From an uncultured Paracoccaceae bacterium (GTDB lineage: Bacteria; Pseudomonadota; Alphaproteobacteria; Rhodobacterales; Rhodobacteraceae): 64,000 nt of DNA. Position numbers and translations under genes: made by a program. Below are positions 25,838-35,836 of the stretch, in pieces. The notes beneath the pieces are model-generated. The model was not told the DNA's origin. It was given only the letters and a program-made list of their open reading frames with translations, and did no database searches. Positions within the stretch are counted from its first letter, which is position 1, and each line of letters starts with the position of its first letter. The DNA is taken from positions 1 through 64,000 of the forward strand of contig CAKZTM010000047.1 of the NCBI GenBank assembly GCA_937920555.1, in the 5' to 3' direction.

Positions 25838-26026
25838 TCTCAGCCCTTTGACGCGGCCCCGGTCGACTTGAGTTTCATGAAACCATGGCCGGTTGGGCTT
25901 CGCTTTTATCGGTATTAGCAACCTGCATCCCTGTTAACGCAATCGAAAACTATGGCGGTCTATAAGGCGTCGAGTTTGCGGCCACCCGTCGTAAAGATTT
26001 GCTACACAAGAAAAAGGGTTTCATGG

Positions 26027-28615
26027 ATGTCGGTTTTAAAAAACATCGATCTTGCAAAGAAAATCGTGTTGTCGTTGTTGTTTGCCGGACTTGTGTCGGT
26101 GGTTTTAGTCGGAAGCATTTCCTATTTCGTCGGGGTGAAGCGAAACTCTGAAATCTACGCCAAGGACACCAAGGCTGCTTTGCATGCGCGGTGGACCCAA
26201 ATTCAAAGATTTCAGGCGAGTGTGATTGGCGATTTGGATTTCCTATCGGAAATGCGTGATACCGCGCCGATGTTCAAGGTTTTGACAAGTGCGACCGAAG
26301 CCTCAAATGAAAAGGCTGGTGAGGGCTCCGTCAAAAACGCCTATGTGGATGGTAGTCCTCATCCGGTCGGCGAGCGGGAGTTTCTTGATGATGCCGGTGA
26401 CGGCAGCAAATATTCCGCCATGCATAAACGTATTCATCCAACCATGCGGCAGTATCTCTACTCGCGCGGGTATTACGATATTTTCCTGATCAATACCGAT
26501 GGCGATATCGTTTATTCTGTCTACAAAGAGGCGGATTTTCAAACCAATCTGATGAATGGTGAGTATGCAGACAGTGGTCTGGGTGACGCATTTCGCGAAG
26601 CGATGGAGCTAGAGGCGGGAGAATACGCATTTTCCGATCTTCAGCCCTACGCGCCAAGTGCTGGTGCATATGCCGGATTTGCCGCGATGCCTGTTTATGC
26701 GTCTCCCGGATTTGGCGCACCTGAGGAATTGGCTGGTATCGTTGCTGTGCAATTGCCGATGGATCTGATTAATGGCGCGATTTTGGCGGATGAAGAGAGT
26801 GATCCCATACAATCTTACCTTGTGGGGGCTGATGGATTTGCGCGCACAGACGTTCCGGCAACTGAGGCCGTTGATATTGGGGTTGCCTCTCTTGATTTGA
26901 GCAAAGCGCCGGACTCTGGTGACGGGATGTTTGAAGGTGCTGGTCTGCTGAGCACAGATTCGGTTATTGGCGTGAGCGCCTTTACCTTTCTGGGCGAGCC
27001 TTGGTTTGTTGTTTTGGAGCAAACTCGTGCAAATCTGAACCGTTCGCTTGTGGATATGCGTAACAGTTTGTTGATGAGCACTGTTCCGGTTCTTTTGCTC
27101 ATTGGTCTAATTGCGTGGATGATTGGACGTGGCTTGGCCCGGCCGGTGATTGAAGTTGGCAATGCCATGGCGACCATGACCGGTGGAAACTTGAATGTTG
27201 AGATACCCGGGATCGACCGTGGGGACGAGATTGGCGCGATGGCGCGCAATACCGATGAGTTCCGCCAGAAACTGGCTGATGCTGATGAAGCTGATGCACG
27301 CCAGGCTGAGAAAGATGCCGAGAACGAGGCCGAAAGGGTCGCAATGCTTGCCGATCTTGAGCAAAGCGTGGGATCGATTGTGAAAGCGGTGTCGGCTGGT
27401 AAATTCGACGAGCGTGTTGATGCGGAATTCAAGGATGAAGCCTTCCGCAATCTTGGTTCTGGAGTGAATGGAATTTGCGACGTTGTTCAGAATTTTGTGT
27501 CTGAGATCGAAGAGACGATCAGCCGGCTTGCAGATGGTGATCTGACCGCCGAGATGACCGGTCAATATGAGGGTCGCTTTGCTGAAGTGAAGGACAGCAT
27601 TAATGAGACGGCCATCCGTCTTGGCACTGCGGTGGCTGGTATCAAACAAACCGGCGAAGAGATGAACCATTCCATCAAGCAGGTCGCTGAAGGGTCCTCT
27701 GATCTTGCGCGCCGGGCTGAATCTCAGGCGGCGTCGTTGGAAGAGACTGCGGCGACAATGGATAAGATGACCCGGACCATCGATCTGAATGCCAAGAGTG
27801 CACGCAAGGCTGAAGACTTAGCGTCAGATACGCGCGATCAGGCTGTGAAGGGCCATGCGGTTGTGGAAGATGCGGTGACTGCCATGGGCGGTATTGAGGA
27901 AAGTTCAACCAAAATCACCGACATCATTTCTGTGATTGATTCAATTGCCTTCCAGACCAACCTGCTTGCGCTCAACGCGGCTGTGGAGGCCGCGCGGGCA
28001 GGGGATGCTGGTAAAGGGTTTGCAGTGGTTGCGTCGGAAGTTCGGACGTTGGCCCAGCGGTCCTCGGAAGCGGCAAAGGACATCACTGATTTGATCAATG
28101 TAAGCTCTGAGAAGGTCAAGGATGGTGTGCAATTGGTTAACGCGACGGGTGTTGCGCTAAACGATATCACAACTGCTGTGACCGCGTTTTCTGAGACGAT
28201 TTCTGACATCTCGAAGGCAAGTCAGGAGCAATCGCTTGGGGTGGCCGAGATCTCTGGATCGGTTAGTCACATGGACGAAATGACCCAGCACAATGCCACT
28301 TTGGCTGATTCAAGTGCATCTGCGGCACAGTCATTGAGCCAGTACGCCGATAAACTTTCGGAGATGATCCAGGCCTTCAAGACCAGTTCTATCCACGAGC
28401 AGAATTCAAAGGGACCCGCTGCGAATGGCGCTATACCCAAACCGGCGGGAACGACTGCGGATAGTTCGGCGCAACCGCTCCCCTCGATCGAGGAGGCTCT
28501 AATGGCGTCCGAGGCGACTGCCGATCAGGAGTGGGTTGACGTGGCAGCATCGGCATCAACCGGGCGCGGTGAGGGCCACAGTCACGCCGTTGGCGAAGAT
28601 TGGTCGGACTTCTAG
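26027..28615 (+). CDS. methyl-accepting chemotaxis protein
   Basis: 862 residues from the ATG at 26027, preceded by an AAGGG ribosome-binding site. First membrane helix at about residues 10-30, a large periplasmic sensing region to about residue 345 (probably Cache-like, not certain), a second membrane helix, a HAMP segment ([20 protein letters not shown]...DEIGAMARN), a second HAMP-like stretch, then the signalling domain with the conserved tip [18 protein letters not shown]. The C-terminus ends DWSDF, resembling the xWxxF pentapeptide that tethers CheR/CheB. No che genes are nearby. Confidence 0.93.
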   Translation: MSVLKNIDLAKKIVLSLLFAGLVSVVLVGSISYFVGVKRNSEIYAKDTKAALHARWTQIQRFQASVIGDLDFLSEMRDTAPMFKVLTSATEASNEKAGEGSVKNAYVDGSPHPVGEREFLDDAGDGSKYSAMHKRIHPTMRQYLYSRGYYDIFLINTDGDIVYSVYKEADFQTNLMNGEYADSGLGDAFREAMELEAGEYAFSDLQPYAPSAGAYAGFAAMPVYASPGFGAPEELAGIVAVQLPMDLINGAILADEESDPIQSYLVGADGFARTDVPATEAVDIGVASLDLSKAPDSGDGMFEGAGLLSTDSVIGVSAFTFLGEPWFVVLEQTRANLNRSLVDMRNSLLMSTVPVLLLIGLIAWMIGRGLARPVIEVGNAMATMTGGNLNVEIPGIDRGDEIGAMARNTDEFRQKLADADEADARQAEKDAENEAERVAMLADLEQSVGSIVKAVSAGKFDERVDAEFKDEAFRNLGSGVNGICDVVQNFVSEIEETISRLADGDLTAEMTGQYEGRFAEVKDSINETAIRLGTAVAGIKQTGEEMNHSIKQVAEGSSDLARRAESQAASLEETAATMDKMTRTIDLNAKSARKAEDLASDTRDQAVKGHAVVEDAVTAMGGIEESSTKITDIISVIDSIAFQTNLLALNAAVEAARAGDAGKGFAVVASEVRTLAQRSSEAAKDITDLINVSSEKVKDGVQLVNATGVALNDITTAVTAFSETISDISKASQEQSLGVAEISGSVSHMDEMTQHNATLADSSASAAQSLSQYADKLSEMIQAFKTSSIHEQNSKGPAANGAIPKPAGTTADSSAQPLPSIEEALMASEATADQEWVDVAASASTGRGEGHSHAVGEDWSDF

Positions 28616-28638
28616 ATTTGCGATGACTTCTGAGATCG

Positions 28639-30459
28639 TTAAAGGGTCTCGATCTCATCGATCATAGAAGAAATAAGGCTTAGCCCCTCTCCCCAAAAAT
28701 CGGGAGAGGAGGCATCAAGGCCAAAGGGTGCCAGCAGGTCTTTATGATGTTTAGAACCACCGGCGCTGAGCATGTCGAAATAAAGTTTCTGAAAGTCAGG
28801 TTTGCCCGATTCGTAGACCGCATAAAGAGCGTTCACCAACCCATCGCCGAACGCATAAGCGTAGACATAAAAAGGCGAATGGATGAAATGGGGAATGTAG
28901 GTCCAGAACGCACCGTAGTTTTCGGGATAGTTGAATATCGGGCCCAGGCTTTCTTTTTGGCATTCCAGCCAAATGGCGTTGATCTCGGAGGATTTTAGCT
29001 CGCCTTGGGCGCGCGCGTCATGGAGTTTACATTCGAAATCGTAAAATGCGATTTGGCGCACCACCGTGTTGATCATGTCCTCAACTTTTCCGGCCAACAA
29101 GATTTTCCGCGTTGCTTTATCCGGTGCGTCTGCAAGGAGCTTTTTGAAGGTGAGCATCTCGCCAAAAACCGAAGCGGTCTCAGCCAAGGTGAGGGGCGTT
29201 GACGCCAAAAGTTCCCCCTGACCTGCGGCCAAAACTTGGTGGACACCGTGCCCCAGTTCATGAGCCAAGGTCATCACATCGCGGGTTTTGCCCATGTAGT
29301 TCAGCATCACATAAGGATGAACCGTCGTAACTGTGGGATGCGCAAAAGCGCCCGGTGCCTTGCCTTCCTTGACGGGTGCATCAATCCATCCCTTGTCAAA
29401 AAACTTTGATGCCAGATCAGACAGTTGGGGGTCAAAATCGCCGTATGCGCCGAGCACGATATCCTTCGCATCCGACCAAACGATCTGGGTTTCGTCCTTG
29501 TGCGGAAGTGGCGCATTTCGGTCCCAAATATCAAGTTTATCGACCCCCAACCACTTTGCTTTTATGGCGTAATAGCGGTGCGAGATATCGGGATACGCGG
29601 TCTTGACCGCGGTTTTGAGGGCGTCGACAACTTCGGGCTCAACATGATTGGCCAAATGCCGCGACGATTGAGGGCTGGGCAAACCGCGCCATTTATCCTC
29701 GATCTCTTTTTCCTTGATCAGCGTGTTCGAGATGCGGGAGAACAGCGGCAGGTTCGTCTCGAAGGTTGCGGCAAGAGCCCCGTAAGCCTGTTTTCGTTTT
29801 TCAGCGTTTTGGTCGGTCAACTGATTGAGCGTTGCCTCCAGCCCCATCGTTTCCCCGTCCACGTCAAAAGCGAGTGCTGCCATGGTCTCATCGAATAATC
29901 TGTTCCACGCCGTGGCGCCCACAACTGACTGATCATGAAGGAACTTTTCGAGATCGTCCGATAGCTGGTACGGTTTCATGGCGCGAAGCCGGTCAAAGAA
30001 CGGCCCATATTTGGACAGAGTCGCATTCTGTGCAAGCAGCTTTTCCAGGTGATTATCTTCGAGCGAGTTCAGTTCCAGCGAATAGAAAACCAGATGGGCG
30101 GAGGCCTCGGTGACGTGATCTTGCATGTCCGCAAGAAAGGCCGCGCGATCCGGGTCAGTGGTTTTTTGATAGTAGCGAAGACCCGCAAAGGACATGATGC
30201 GCCCGGCCGTCGTCTGGATAGATTCATAGCGTTGAATTGCGTCCAGAAAGAGCTCGGCGGAGATGTCCGCAAGTTTTCCTTCAAAGTCCTTGGCGAACTG
30301 GGTGGCCTGAGTGGTCAGAGTTTTTAGGTCCGACCGCAATGCGGGGGCGTTTTGATCCTTGTAAAGATCGGTCAGATCCCATTCCGGCAAATCGCCAAAT
30401 TCACCGGCGGCTCCGGAAGCCGAAACATCGCGCAAGATTTCAAACGGGAGAGACTGCAT
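28639..30459 (-). CDS. pepF: oligoendopeptidase F, M3 family
   Basis: 606 residues, the length of PepF-type M3 peptidases. The zinc motif HELGH (His at about residue 400) lies in MTLAHELGHGVHQ; downstream Glu ligands and FYDFECKLH follow. It cleaves short peptides in the cytoplasm. A separate ribosome-binding site upstream and a convergent chemoreceptor gene downstream indicate a single-gene unit. Confidence 0.92.
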   Translation of the reverse strand: MQSLPFEILRDVSASGAAGEFGDLPEWDLTDLYKDQNAPALRSDLKTLTTQATQFAKDFEGKLADISAELFLDAIQRYESIQTTAGRIMSFAGLRYYQKTTDPDRAAFLADMQDHVTEASAHLVFYSLELNSLEDNHLEKLLAQNATLSKYGPFFDRLRAMKPYQLSDDLEKFLHDQSVVGATAWNRLFDETMAALAFDVDGETMGLEATLNQLTDQNAEKRKQAYGALAATFETNLPLFSRISNTLIKEKEIEDKWRGLPSPQSSRHLANHVEPEVVDALKTAVKTAYPDISHRYYAIKAKWLGVDKLDIWDRNAPLPHKDETQIVWSDAKDIVLGAYGDFDPQLSDLASKFFDKGWIDAPVKEGKAPGAFAHPTVTTVHPYVMLNYMGKTRDVMTLAHELGHGVHQVLAAGQGELLASTPLTLAETASVFGEMLTFKKLLADAPDKATRKILLAGKVEDMINTVVRQIAFYDFECKLHDARAQGELKSSEINAIWLECQKESLGPIFNYPENYGAFWTYIPHFIHSPFYVYAYAFGDGLVNALYAVYESGKPDFQKLYFDMLSAGGSKHHKDLLAPFGLDASSPDFWGEGLSLISSMIDEIETL

Positions 30460-30634
30460 TTCTTCACCTAACTTGAGGGGCCTGATTGGGGTTTTGGTAT
30501 TTTTACAAAGCTAGACCTTACGGTGCCGAATGCAACCGATTTGGGTGCTTGGAATTGTAAAATGAAAGTGGGTGTTGGTGAAGGTATGTTAGCAATTGCG
30601 TGCCATGATTGCCCAATGTTGATTGGCGCCACAC

Positions 30635-31183
30635 ATGAAGTTTGATCTGTTCTTTGTCGGAACCCCTGTTCTGGACGAGCCGTATTTAATCGCGGCCTTG
30701 GAGGGGCTTGGTGTGAAGTCGCGCTTTTTCGACGGTATCGAGGATACCAAGGGTCAGATTTCCTCGGACGTCGATATTTTGTTGGTTCCGTTTGGGAACC
30801 GATTTGAGTTTCAGGATTTGAGGCAACGATTTCGATCATTTGGAGGGGGGCGCATTGCCGTTGGTTTGCTGCCTGCGCCGGATTACAATCTTTGTTGCGA
30901 GGCGCTTCGCGCCGGAGCGGATGACGTTTTGACGGCACCGTTCAAGAAAGCCGAAATGGAGGTGGTGCTTAAAAACCTTCGCAATCTCGCCGCGAAGAGT
31001 TTCCATCCAGACGCGATTGCGCCGCTTGAGAGTTTGGAGCACGCCGCGATTAGACAAGCACTTGTCGCGTGCAACGGTCAGGTGTCAAAAACGGCCCGTA
31101 AGCTGGGCATTGGCCGTTCCACATTATACCGCAAAATGGAGCAATACGGCATTAAGCCGGTGGGATCGGAACATCCAAGGTAA
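30635..31183 (+). CDS. Fis-type regulator with a degenerate receiver domain
   Basis: 182 residues from the ATG at 30635 (a TTG 4 codons upstream is possible). Residues 1-115 look like a response-regulator receiver: GADDVLTAPFKKAEM keeps the Lys loop, but where the phosphorylated Asp is expected the sequence reads DVDILLVPFGN, so the acceptor seems missing. Residues 130-175 form an HTH_8 Fis-type DNA-binding domain (QALVACNGQVSKTARKLGIGRSTLYRKM). It probably responds to something other than phosphorylation. Its 3' end overlaps the convergent EEP gene by 32 bases. Confidence 0.75.
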   Translation: MKFDLFFVGTPVLDEPYLIAALEGLGVKSRFFDGIEDTKGQISSDVDILLVPFGNRFEFQDLRQRFRSFGGGRIAVGLLPAPDYNLCCEALRAGADDVLTAPFKKAEMEVVLKNLRNLAAKSFHPDAIAPLESLEHAAIRQALVACNGQVSKTARKLGIGRSTLYRKMEQYGIKPVGSEHPR

Positions 31184-32183
31184 CCGGAAAATGGTCGGAG
31201 GCATCAAGCAGCGCCCTTTGGACATCAGCGCATGAAAAGCAATCCGGGTCATCAAAAGGGTGCCAAATCTTCCAAACCGGATCGAGCGCGCGAATATCCG
31301 CAGAGACCATAATAAAATCCAGCATCGCGTTCAGGTAGGTTTTTCGGTGGTGCAAATAGAACCGCGCCGAGGACGGTGACCAGGTGTCGCGCAAATTGAG
31401 CCGGGCCGACGCGTGGGGATCGTAAAGGGTCATTTCCGGTTCGGTCTGGGTTCCCAAAACAACTTCGACGCTGCTGCGGCCGAACAGCTTCTCGTAAGTG
31501 TCCAGACCGGGGCCATCATTGAAGTCCCCCAAGACCATGACCGTATCGCGGTCGTTGAGGTGCATCTCCACCCGGCGGCGCAGCCAAAGCGTTTGTGCCA
31601 GTTGTTTTCTGCGGTTCTGGATCGAGATCCGAACCTCATCGTCTTTATTCTGCGCCCCGTGGGGCGCTTTGGATTTTATGTGCACCCCCATCAGGCGGAT
31701 CGTTTTGCCCGAGTTCAGGGTGATCTGCGCCTCAAGTGGCGGCTTGGAAAATGTGTGGATCTCAGGCTCGTCATCAATGTCCACATCTTTGAGGAACTGG
31801 GCATCGAAACGGGGCGCCGGGTCGTTGGGGCCGGTGCCCCCTTTGGGATCATGGGCGGCCGTCATCGTGCGGTCATCATAAAACAGGGCGATCTCTTGTT
31901 GGGTGCCGCTTAAAAATCCGGTCAGGACGGCGTTCAGGCGCAGACCGAAATGCTGAGAGAAGTTGAGCAGCGCTGTCTTTGTGGAATTCGATTTCGAGGT
32001 GTCGGGCGCCTCCACCACGAGAACGCAATCAGCATCGATTGCTTTGAAAACCTCGGCGATGGCATGAAGCTGCCGTGATTTGGTGACATCGCGGCGGCTG
32101 GACCAGGCATCGGTGAGCAACAATTCATCAGCCTCGTCGAAAAGGCCGGAGAACCATTCGACGTTGTAGGTTGCAAACCTCAC
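31152..32183 (-). CDS. endonuclease/exonuclease/phosphatase-family protein
   Basis: 343 residues of the DNase I-like EEP fold: MRFATYNVEWF at the start, the metal Glu in VVEAPD, LGDFNDGP, and the final SDHFPVTLDV. The family covers nucleases, sphingomyelinases and phosphatases; no signal peptide, so a cytoplasmic role is likely. It overlaps the upstream J-domain gene by 4 bases. Confidence 0.83.
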   Translation of the reverse strand: MRFATYNVEWFSGLFDEADELLLTDAWSSRRDVTKSRQLHAIAEVFKAIDADCVLVVEAPDTSKSNSTKTALLNFSQHFGLRLNAVLTGFLSGTQQEIALFYDDRTMTAAHDPKGGTGPNDPAPRFDAQFLKDVDIDDEPEIHTFSKPPLEAQITLNSGKTIRLMGVHIKSKAPHGAQNKDDEVRISIQNRRKQLAQTLWLRRRVEMHLNDRDTVMVLGDFNDGPGLDTYEKLFGRSSVEVVLGTQTEPEMTLYDPHASARLNLRDTWSPSSARFYLHHRKTYLNAMLDFIMVSADIRALDPVWKIWHPFDDPDCFSCADVQRALLDASDHFPVTLDVPIPPA

Positions 32184-32863
32184 AGATCACGTTCCGCTTT
32201 GATGGCATCCCAGGCGGCATTTACCGCGACCATCCGGTTGGTCGCAAGTTTGATCGCTTCCTCGGGGACGCCGCGCGACATCATCCGGTCGGGATGGGTT
32301 TCGCGCACGATCTGCTGCCAGCGGGCCTTAATTTGGTCGATATCCTGGTCGGGACTGGCGCCCAACACCACATAGGGGTCCGCCGGTGCGCCGGGCATGG
32401 CACGGCTTTTGATTGCGTTAAAGGTGCGGGCATCAAGGCCGAAAATATTCGAGACCCGGTGCAAAAACGCTTCTTCCAACGGGTGGTGAACGCCGTCGGC
32501 GGAGGCAATGTAGAACAGCCCCTCCAGAAGATCGACCAATACGTCGTTGTTATCTTTGAACATTTTTGCGACGGAGCGGGCGTAAGCCTCAAAGCCGCTA
32601 ACATCCTGACGGGCGAGGTTGAAGATCCGCGCCGCATGAGCTTCGTCGGCGGCATCGATCTGAAATACTTCTTTGAAGGCGGTCACTTCGTCGCGGGTGA
32701 CTGTGCCATCGGCTTTGGCGATCTTTGCGCCAAGCCCAATCACAGCAATTGTAAATGCCAGCGTCTTTTCCGGTGGCTGGGTCAGGCTTTCAAATATCTG
32801 CGAAAAGGAGCTGCCGTTCGACAGAGCCTCAAATGCGTCGCGAATTCTGGTCCAAATTGACAT
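32180..32863 (-). CDS. DjlA-like protein: TerB domain plus J domain
   Basis: 227 residues. Residues 30-150 resemble a TerB-like helical domain (AKADGTVTRDEVTAFKEVF and a second acidic repeat SADGVHHPLEEAFLHRV), and the last 65 residues are a J domain with the HPD motif (ETHPDRMM), which stimulates DnaK ATPase. The architecture is that of DjlA without its membrane anchor, so it is a co-chaperone of DnaK with unknown clients. The EEP gene follows with a 4-base overlap. Confidence 0.85.
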   Translation of the reverse strand: MSIWTRIRDAFEALSNGSSFSQIFESLTQPPEKTLAFTIAVIGLGAKIAKADGTVTRDEVTAFKEVFQIDAADEAHAARIFNLARQDVSGFEAYARSVAKMFKDNNDVLVDLLEGLFYIASADGVHHPLEEAFLHRVSNIFGLDARTFNAIKSRAMPGAPADPYVVLGASPDQDIDQIKARWQQIVRETHPDRMMSRGVPEEAIKLATNRMVAVNAAWDAIKAERDL

Positions 32864-32906
32864 AGTCCCGACCCTACTGTGGTGGTGGGGAGGTTGAAAG
32901 CGGGAC

Positions 32907-33383
32907 TTAGAGCATTTTTTGCATCAAATGCAGGTCGAGCCATTGCCCGCGCTTGTGGCCGACCTCGCGCAATGTTCCCATATGGGTGTAGCCCAAGGCT
33001 TCGTGAAAGGTCTGACCGCGGGGGTTCGCCGAGGAAATGCCGCCGATCATCGTGTGGTGGCCGGTGTCGCGGGCGTGTTGTTCCAGCTGCTGCATCAATT
33101 GGCGGCCTACATGCTTGCCCGCATGGGCCTCATCGACAACAATCGAATGCTCAACGGAGTGAGCATATCCGGGGCCATTTCGGAATTGGGAATAGGTGGC
33201 AAAACCGGCGATCTTGCCCGTGTCTTCAGCCACCAAAAAGCAGGTATCATCGCGAATTGATTGGACGATGTTGGCGGGCTGCTTTTCCTGCGAGGTGAAT
33301 GTGTAAAATGTGTCGCGGATTATGGTATTCCACAGCTCCGCGATGCTGGCTGCGTCTTGGGTCGTGGCCGGTCTGATGCGCAT
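32907..33383 (-). CDS. GNAT-family N-acetyltransferase
   Basis: 158 residues from ATG at 33383, chosen for the GGAGA ribosome-binding site 8 bases upstream and the family start MRIRPATTQDAASI. The acetyl-CoA loop HAGKHVGRQLMQQLEQHA (Q/RxxGxG/A-like) and the terminal GYTHMGTLREVGHKRGQWLDLHLMQK are typical of the phosphinothricin-acetyltransferase-like branch. Acceptor unknown; single gene. Confidence 0.85.
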   Translation of the reverse strand: MRIRPATTQDAASIAELWNTIIRDTFYTFTSQEKQPANIVQSIRDDTCFLVAEDTGKIAGFATYSQFRNGPGYAHSVEHSIVVDEAHAGKHVGRQLMQQLEQHARDTGHHTMIGGISSANPRGQTFHEALGYTHMGTLREVGHKRGQWLDLHLMQKML

Positions 33384-33446
33384 GGTCGGTTCTCCGCTGC
33401 CGCTTTGCTGTAGAGGTAGCAACGGGGCCCGGAGCTGTCGAGCCGG

Positions 33447-33983
33447 TTAGAAGCGGATGGAGATTTGTGCGGTGATCAGGGCATCGGCGACGCTACCGGC
33501 GGGCATTACGCGCAGGCGCAGATCGTAAGTGTCGTTGATGCGAAGGGTCGATTGCAGGCCAGCCGCCAGCACCCAATCCCCGAAGGTCGGCACGCCGTGA
33601 TCTTTGAACTTGTTGGCGTTGCTTGGGTAGCGCGCAAGGCCCGCAAAGCCGCCCAAACGAAGCGCCATATCCGGCCCAAGGCGTGCTATTTCTGTGTCGA
33701 GTGAGCCCATCACATAATAGGACTGATTGTTGAGCGAGTTCTTATACTGGCCCAGTTCAAGCCCAAATTCGGAGCGGCCCAAGCCTGATGGACCGGTTAT
33801 GCCAATGCCGATCCCCGGATTTACTTCGTTAAAGTCGCGCGTGGCATTGAGATGATGGGAGCCCAGATTGAACGTGAGGTGTGGGCGAATGCCGTTTTGT
33901 TCATCAGCCGAGGCCATTTGACCCAAGGTGAAGACCATGAAAACAAAAAGATAAACGACAACCAGACGAACGCTACGCAACAT
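33447..33983 (-). CDS. probable outer-membrane beta-barrel protein
   Basis: 178 residues from the ATG at 33983. A signal peptide (about residues 1-26) ends at ASA-D, followed by alternating hydrophobic/polar strands and a C-terminal aromatic residue (SIRF), as in small outer-membrane barrels. The segment FNEVNPGIGIGIT is a feature I have seen in barrel proteins of the PagL/acyloxyacyl-hydrolase neighbourhood, but no catalytic set is clear. Function unknown. Confidence 0.6.
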   Translation of the reverse strand: MLRSVRLVVVYLFVFMVFTLGQMASADEQNGIRPHLTFNLGSHHLNATRDFNEVNPGIGIGITGPSGLGRSEFGLELGQYKNSLNNQSYYVMGSLDTEIARLGPDMALRLGGFAGLARYPSNANKFKDHGVPTFGDWVLAAGLQSTLRINDTYDLRLRVMPAGSVADALITAQISIRF

Positions 33984-34177
33984 AATCTCACACCCTTTAA
34001 TAACCGCCACAATTTATTCATAGTTTGAATACAGTTTTATGAAAAGTCCCTTTGTTTTGAATTGGTTAACACGGATTTACTGTAAAATGGAGTTGCGGGC
34101 CTGCGCATGGCGCGGCTTTTCTCGGTGCAATTCTGGGTGCTTTTGGGTGCTGGGAGCGGGTGTTTTAAGGGGCGAAG

Positions 34178-34222
34178 TTTCGGGTATTTAGAGCGGAAAG
34201 CAAAGCGCTTTGGTGCCCGAAA
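34178..34222. repeat. dyad downstream of yejF, possible degenerate repeat A
   Basis: TTTCGGG at 34178-34184 pairs with CCCGAAA at 34216-34222, and inside lie TAGAGCG (34188 on) and AAAGCAAAGCGCTTTGG, which resemble the two ends of repeat A joined together. It directly follows the yejF stop codon and could act as a transcript-end structure; no T-run is present. Confidence 0.35.
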
Positions 34223-34225
34223 TTC

Positions 34226-35836
34226 TTAAACGGCCAGCTCGTCGGGGGCTGCAAGATCGAATGCGGCGGCCATCAGTGTTTTGGTATAATTGGTTTGTGG
34301 ATTGTCGAATATTTGGGCGGCCGGGCCGGTTTCGACCACGTCCCCGCGCTTCATCACCATGACTTTATGGGACAGCGCCCGGACCACCCGAAGGTCATGG
34401 GAAATGAACAAATAGGCCAGCCCGTATTTGGTTTGCAGGTCGCGAAGCAGGTTCACAATTTGCACCTGCACGGTCATGTCGAGCGCTGATGTCGGCTCAT
34501 CCAGCACCACCAGTTTCGGCTTGAGGATCATGGCGCGCGCAATGGCGATCCTTTGGCGCTGTCCGCCGGAAAACTCATGCGGGTAGCGTTCCAAAATATC
34601 GTCGGGCAGACCGACCTCGCGCAGGATGTCTTGCACCAATTGGCGTGTGTCCTGACCCGGCTCGGTGCCGTGTACGCCCAAGCCTTCGGAAACGATGTCA
34701 ATGACGGGCATGCGCGGAGAGAGTGATCCGAACGGGTCTTGAAAGACCATCTGCATGTCGCGGCGCAACGGTTGCAGGTCGCGGTTTTTCAGCCCCTGAA
34801 TGTCGCGGCCCAGAAAGCTGATCCGTCCTTCCGATGAGATCAGCCGCATCACCGCCAGTGCCAGAGTGGTTTTGCCAGAGCCGCTTTCCCCCACAATCCC
34901 GACGGTTTCGCCTTCGCGAACTGTGAAGGTTGCGTCGTTAACCGCTTTGACATGGCCAACCGTGCGTTTGAGAAGACCGCGTTTGATCGGGAACCATATT
35001 TTGAGGTTCTGCGCCTCCAGCACCGACTTTGCATCTTGCGCCACCGGTACAGGCGTGCCTGTAGCCTCAGCGGCCAGGAGCATCTTGGTGTAGTCGTGTT
35101 GCGGGGCGTCAAAAATGTCGGCGGTTGGGCCTTGCTCGACAATCTGGCCGTCCTTCATGACGCAAACGCGGTCGGCGATCTTGCGCACGACGCCCAGATC
35201 ATGGGTGATGAACAGCATCCCCATACCTTGCTGTCGTTGCAGCTCTGCCAGAAGTTCGAGAATTTGAGCCTCGATGGTGACGTCGAGCGCGGTTGTCGGC
35301 TCGTCGGCGACAAGCAATTCGGGGCCGTTGGCCAGCGCCATTGCGATCATCACCCGTTGGCGTTGGCCGCCGGACAGTTGGTGTGGATAGGATGACAGGC
35401 GGCTTTCGGGGTCCACGATCCCCACTTGGGTGAGCAGCTCGATAATGCGCAGGCGCACCGCGTCGCCGCGCAGACCTTGGTGAAGCTCAATGGATTCGCG
35501 CAGCTGTTTTTCAATTGTGTGCAGCGGGTTGAGCGAGGTCATCGGCTCTTGGAAAATGAAACTCACATCATTGCCGCGCACCCGGCGAAGCGTCGCTTGA
35601 TCGGCGCCGATCATCTCGGTGCCATTGTAGGTGACGGAGCCCGCAACCACGGCGCTATCGGGCAGAAGTTTGACCGAGCTGAGTGCCGTGATCGATTTCC
35701 CGGACCCGGATTCGCCCACCAATGCGACCGTTTCCCCTTTGTTGACGCTAAAGGAGACGCCGCGCACGGCGTGATTTTCCCGGTCTTCCGAGCGGAAGGT
35801 GATGTTTAGGTCTTTGACCTCCAAAAGGACGCTCAT
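34226..35836 (-). CDS. yejF: microcin C/oligopeptide ABC transporter ATPase, YejF-like
   Basis: 536 residues with two fused nucleotide-binding domains: Walker A GESGSGKS twice, signatures LSGGQRQR and FSGGQRQR, Walker B LLVADEPT and [11 protein letters not shown]. The order yejA-yejB-yejE-yejF upstream and the fused ATPase match the YejABEF importer, which takes up peptides and lets microcin C into E. coli. Starts with an ATGA overlap with yejE and ends the operon. Confidence 0.92.
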   Translation of the reverse strand: MSVLLEVKDLNITFRSEDRENHAVRGVSFSVNKGETVALVGESGSGKSITALSSVKLLPDSAVVAGSVTYNGTEMIGADQATLRRVRGNDVSFIFQEPMTSLNPLHTIEKQLRESIELHQGLRGDAVRLRIIELLTQVGIVDPESRLSSYPHQLSGGQRQRVMIAMALANGPELLVADEPTTALDVTIEAQILELLAELQRQQGMGMLFITHDLGVVRKIADRVCVMKDGQIVEQGPTADIFDAPQHDYTKMLLAAEATGTPVPVAQDAKSVLEAQNLKIWFPIKRGLLKRTVGHVKAVNDATFTVREGETVGIVGESGSGKTTLALAVMRLISSEGRISFLGRDIQGLKNRDLQPLRRDMQMVFQDPFGSLSPRMPVIDIVSEGLGVHGTEPGQDTRQLVQDILREVGLPDDILERYPHEFSGGQRQRIAIARAMILKPKLVVLDEPTSALDMTVQVQIVNLLRDLQTKYGLAYLFISHDLRVVRALSHKVMVMKRGDVVETGPAAQIFDNPQTNYTKTLMAAAFDLAAPDELAV

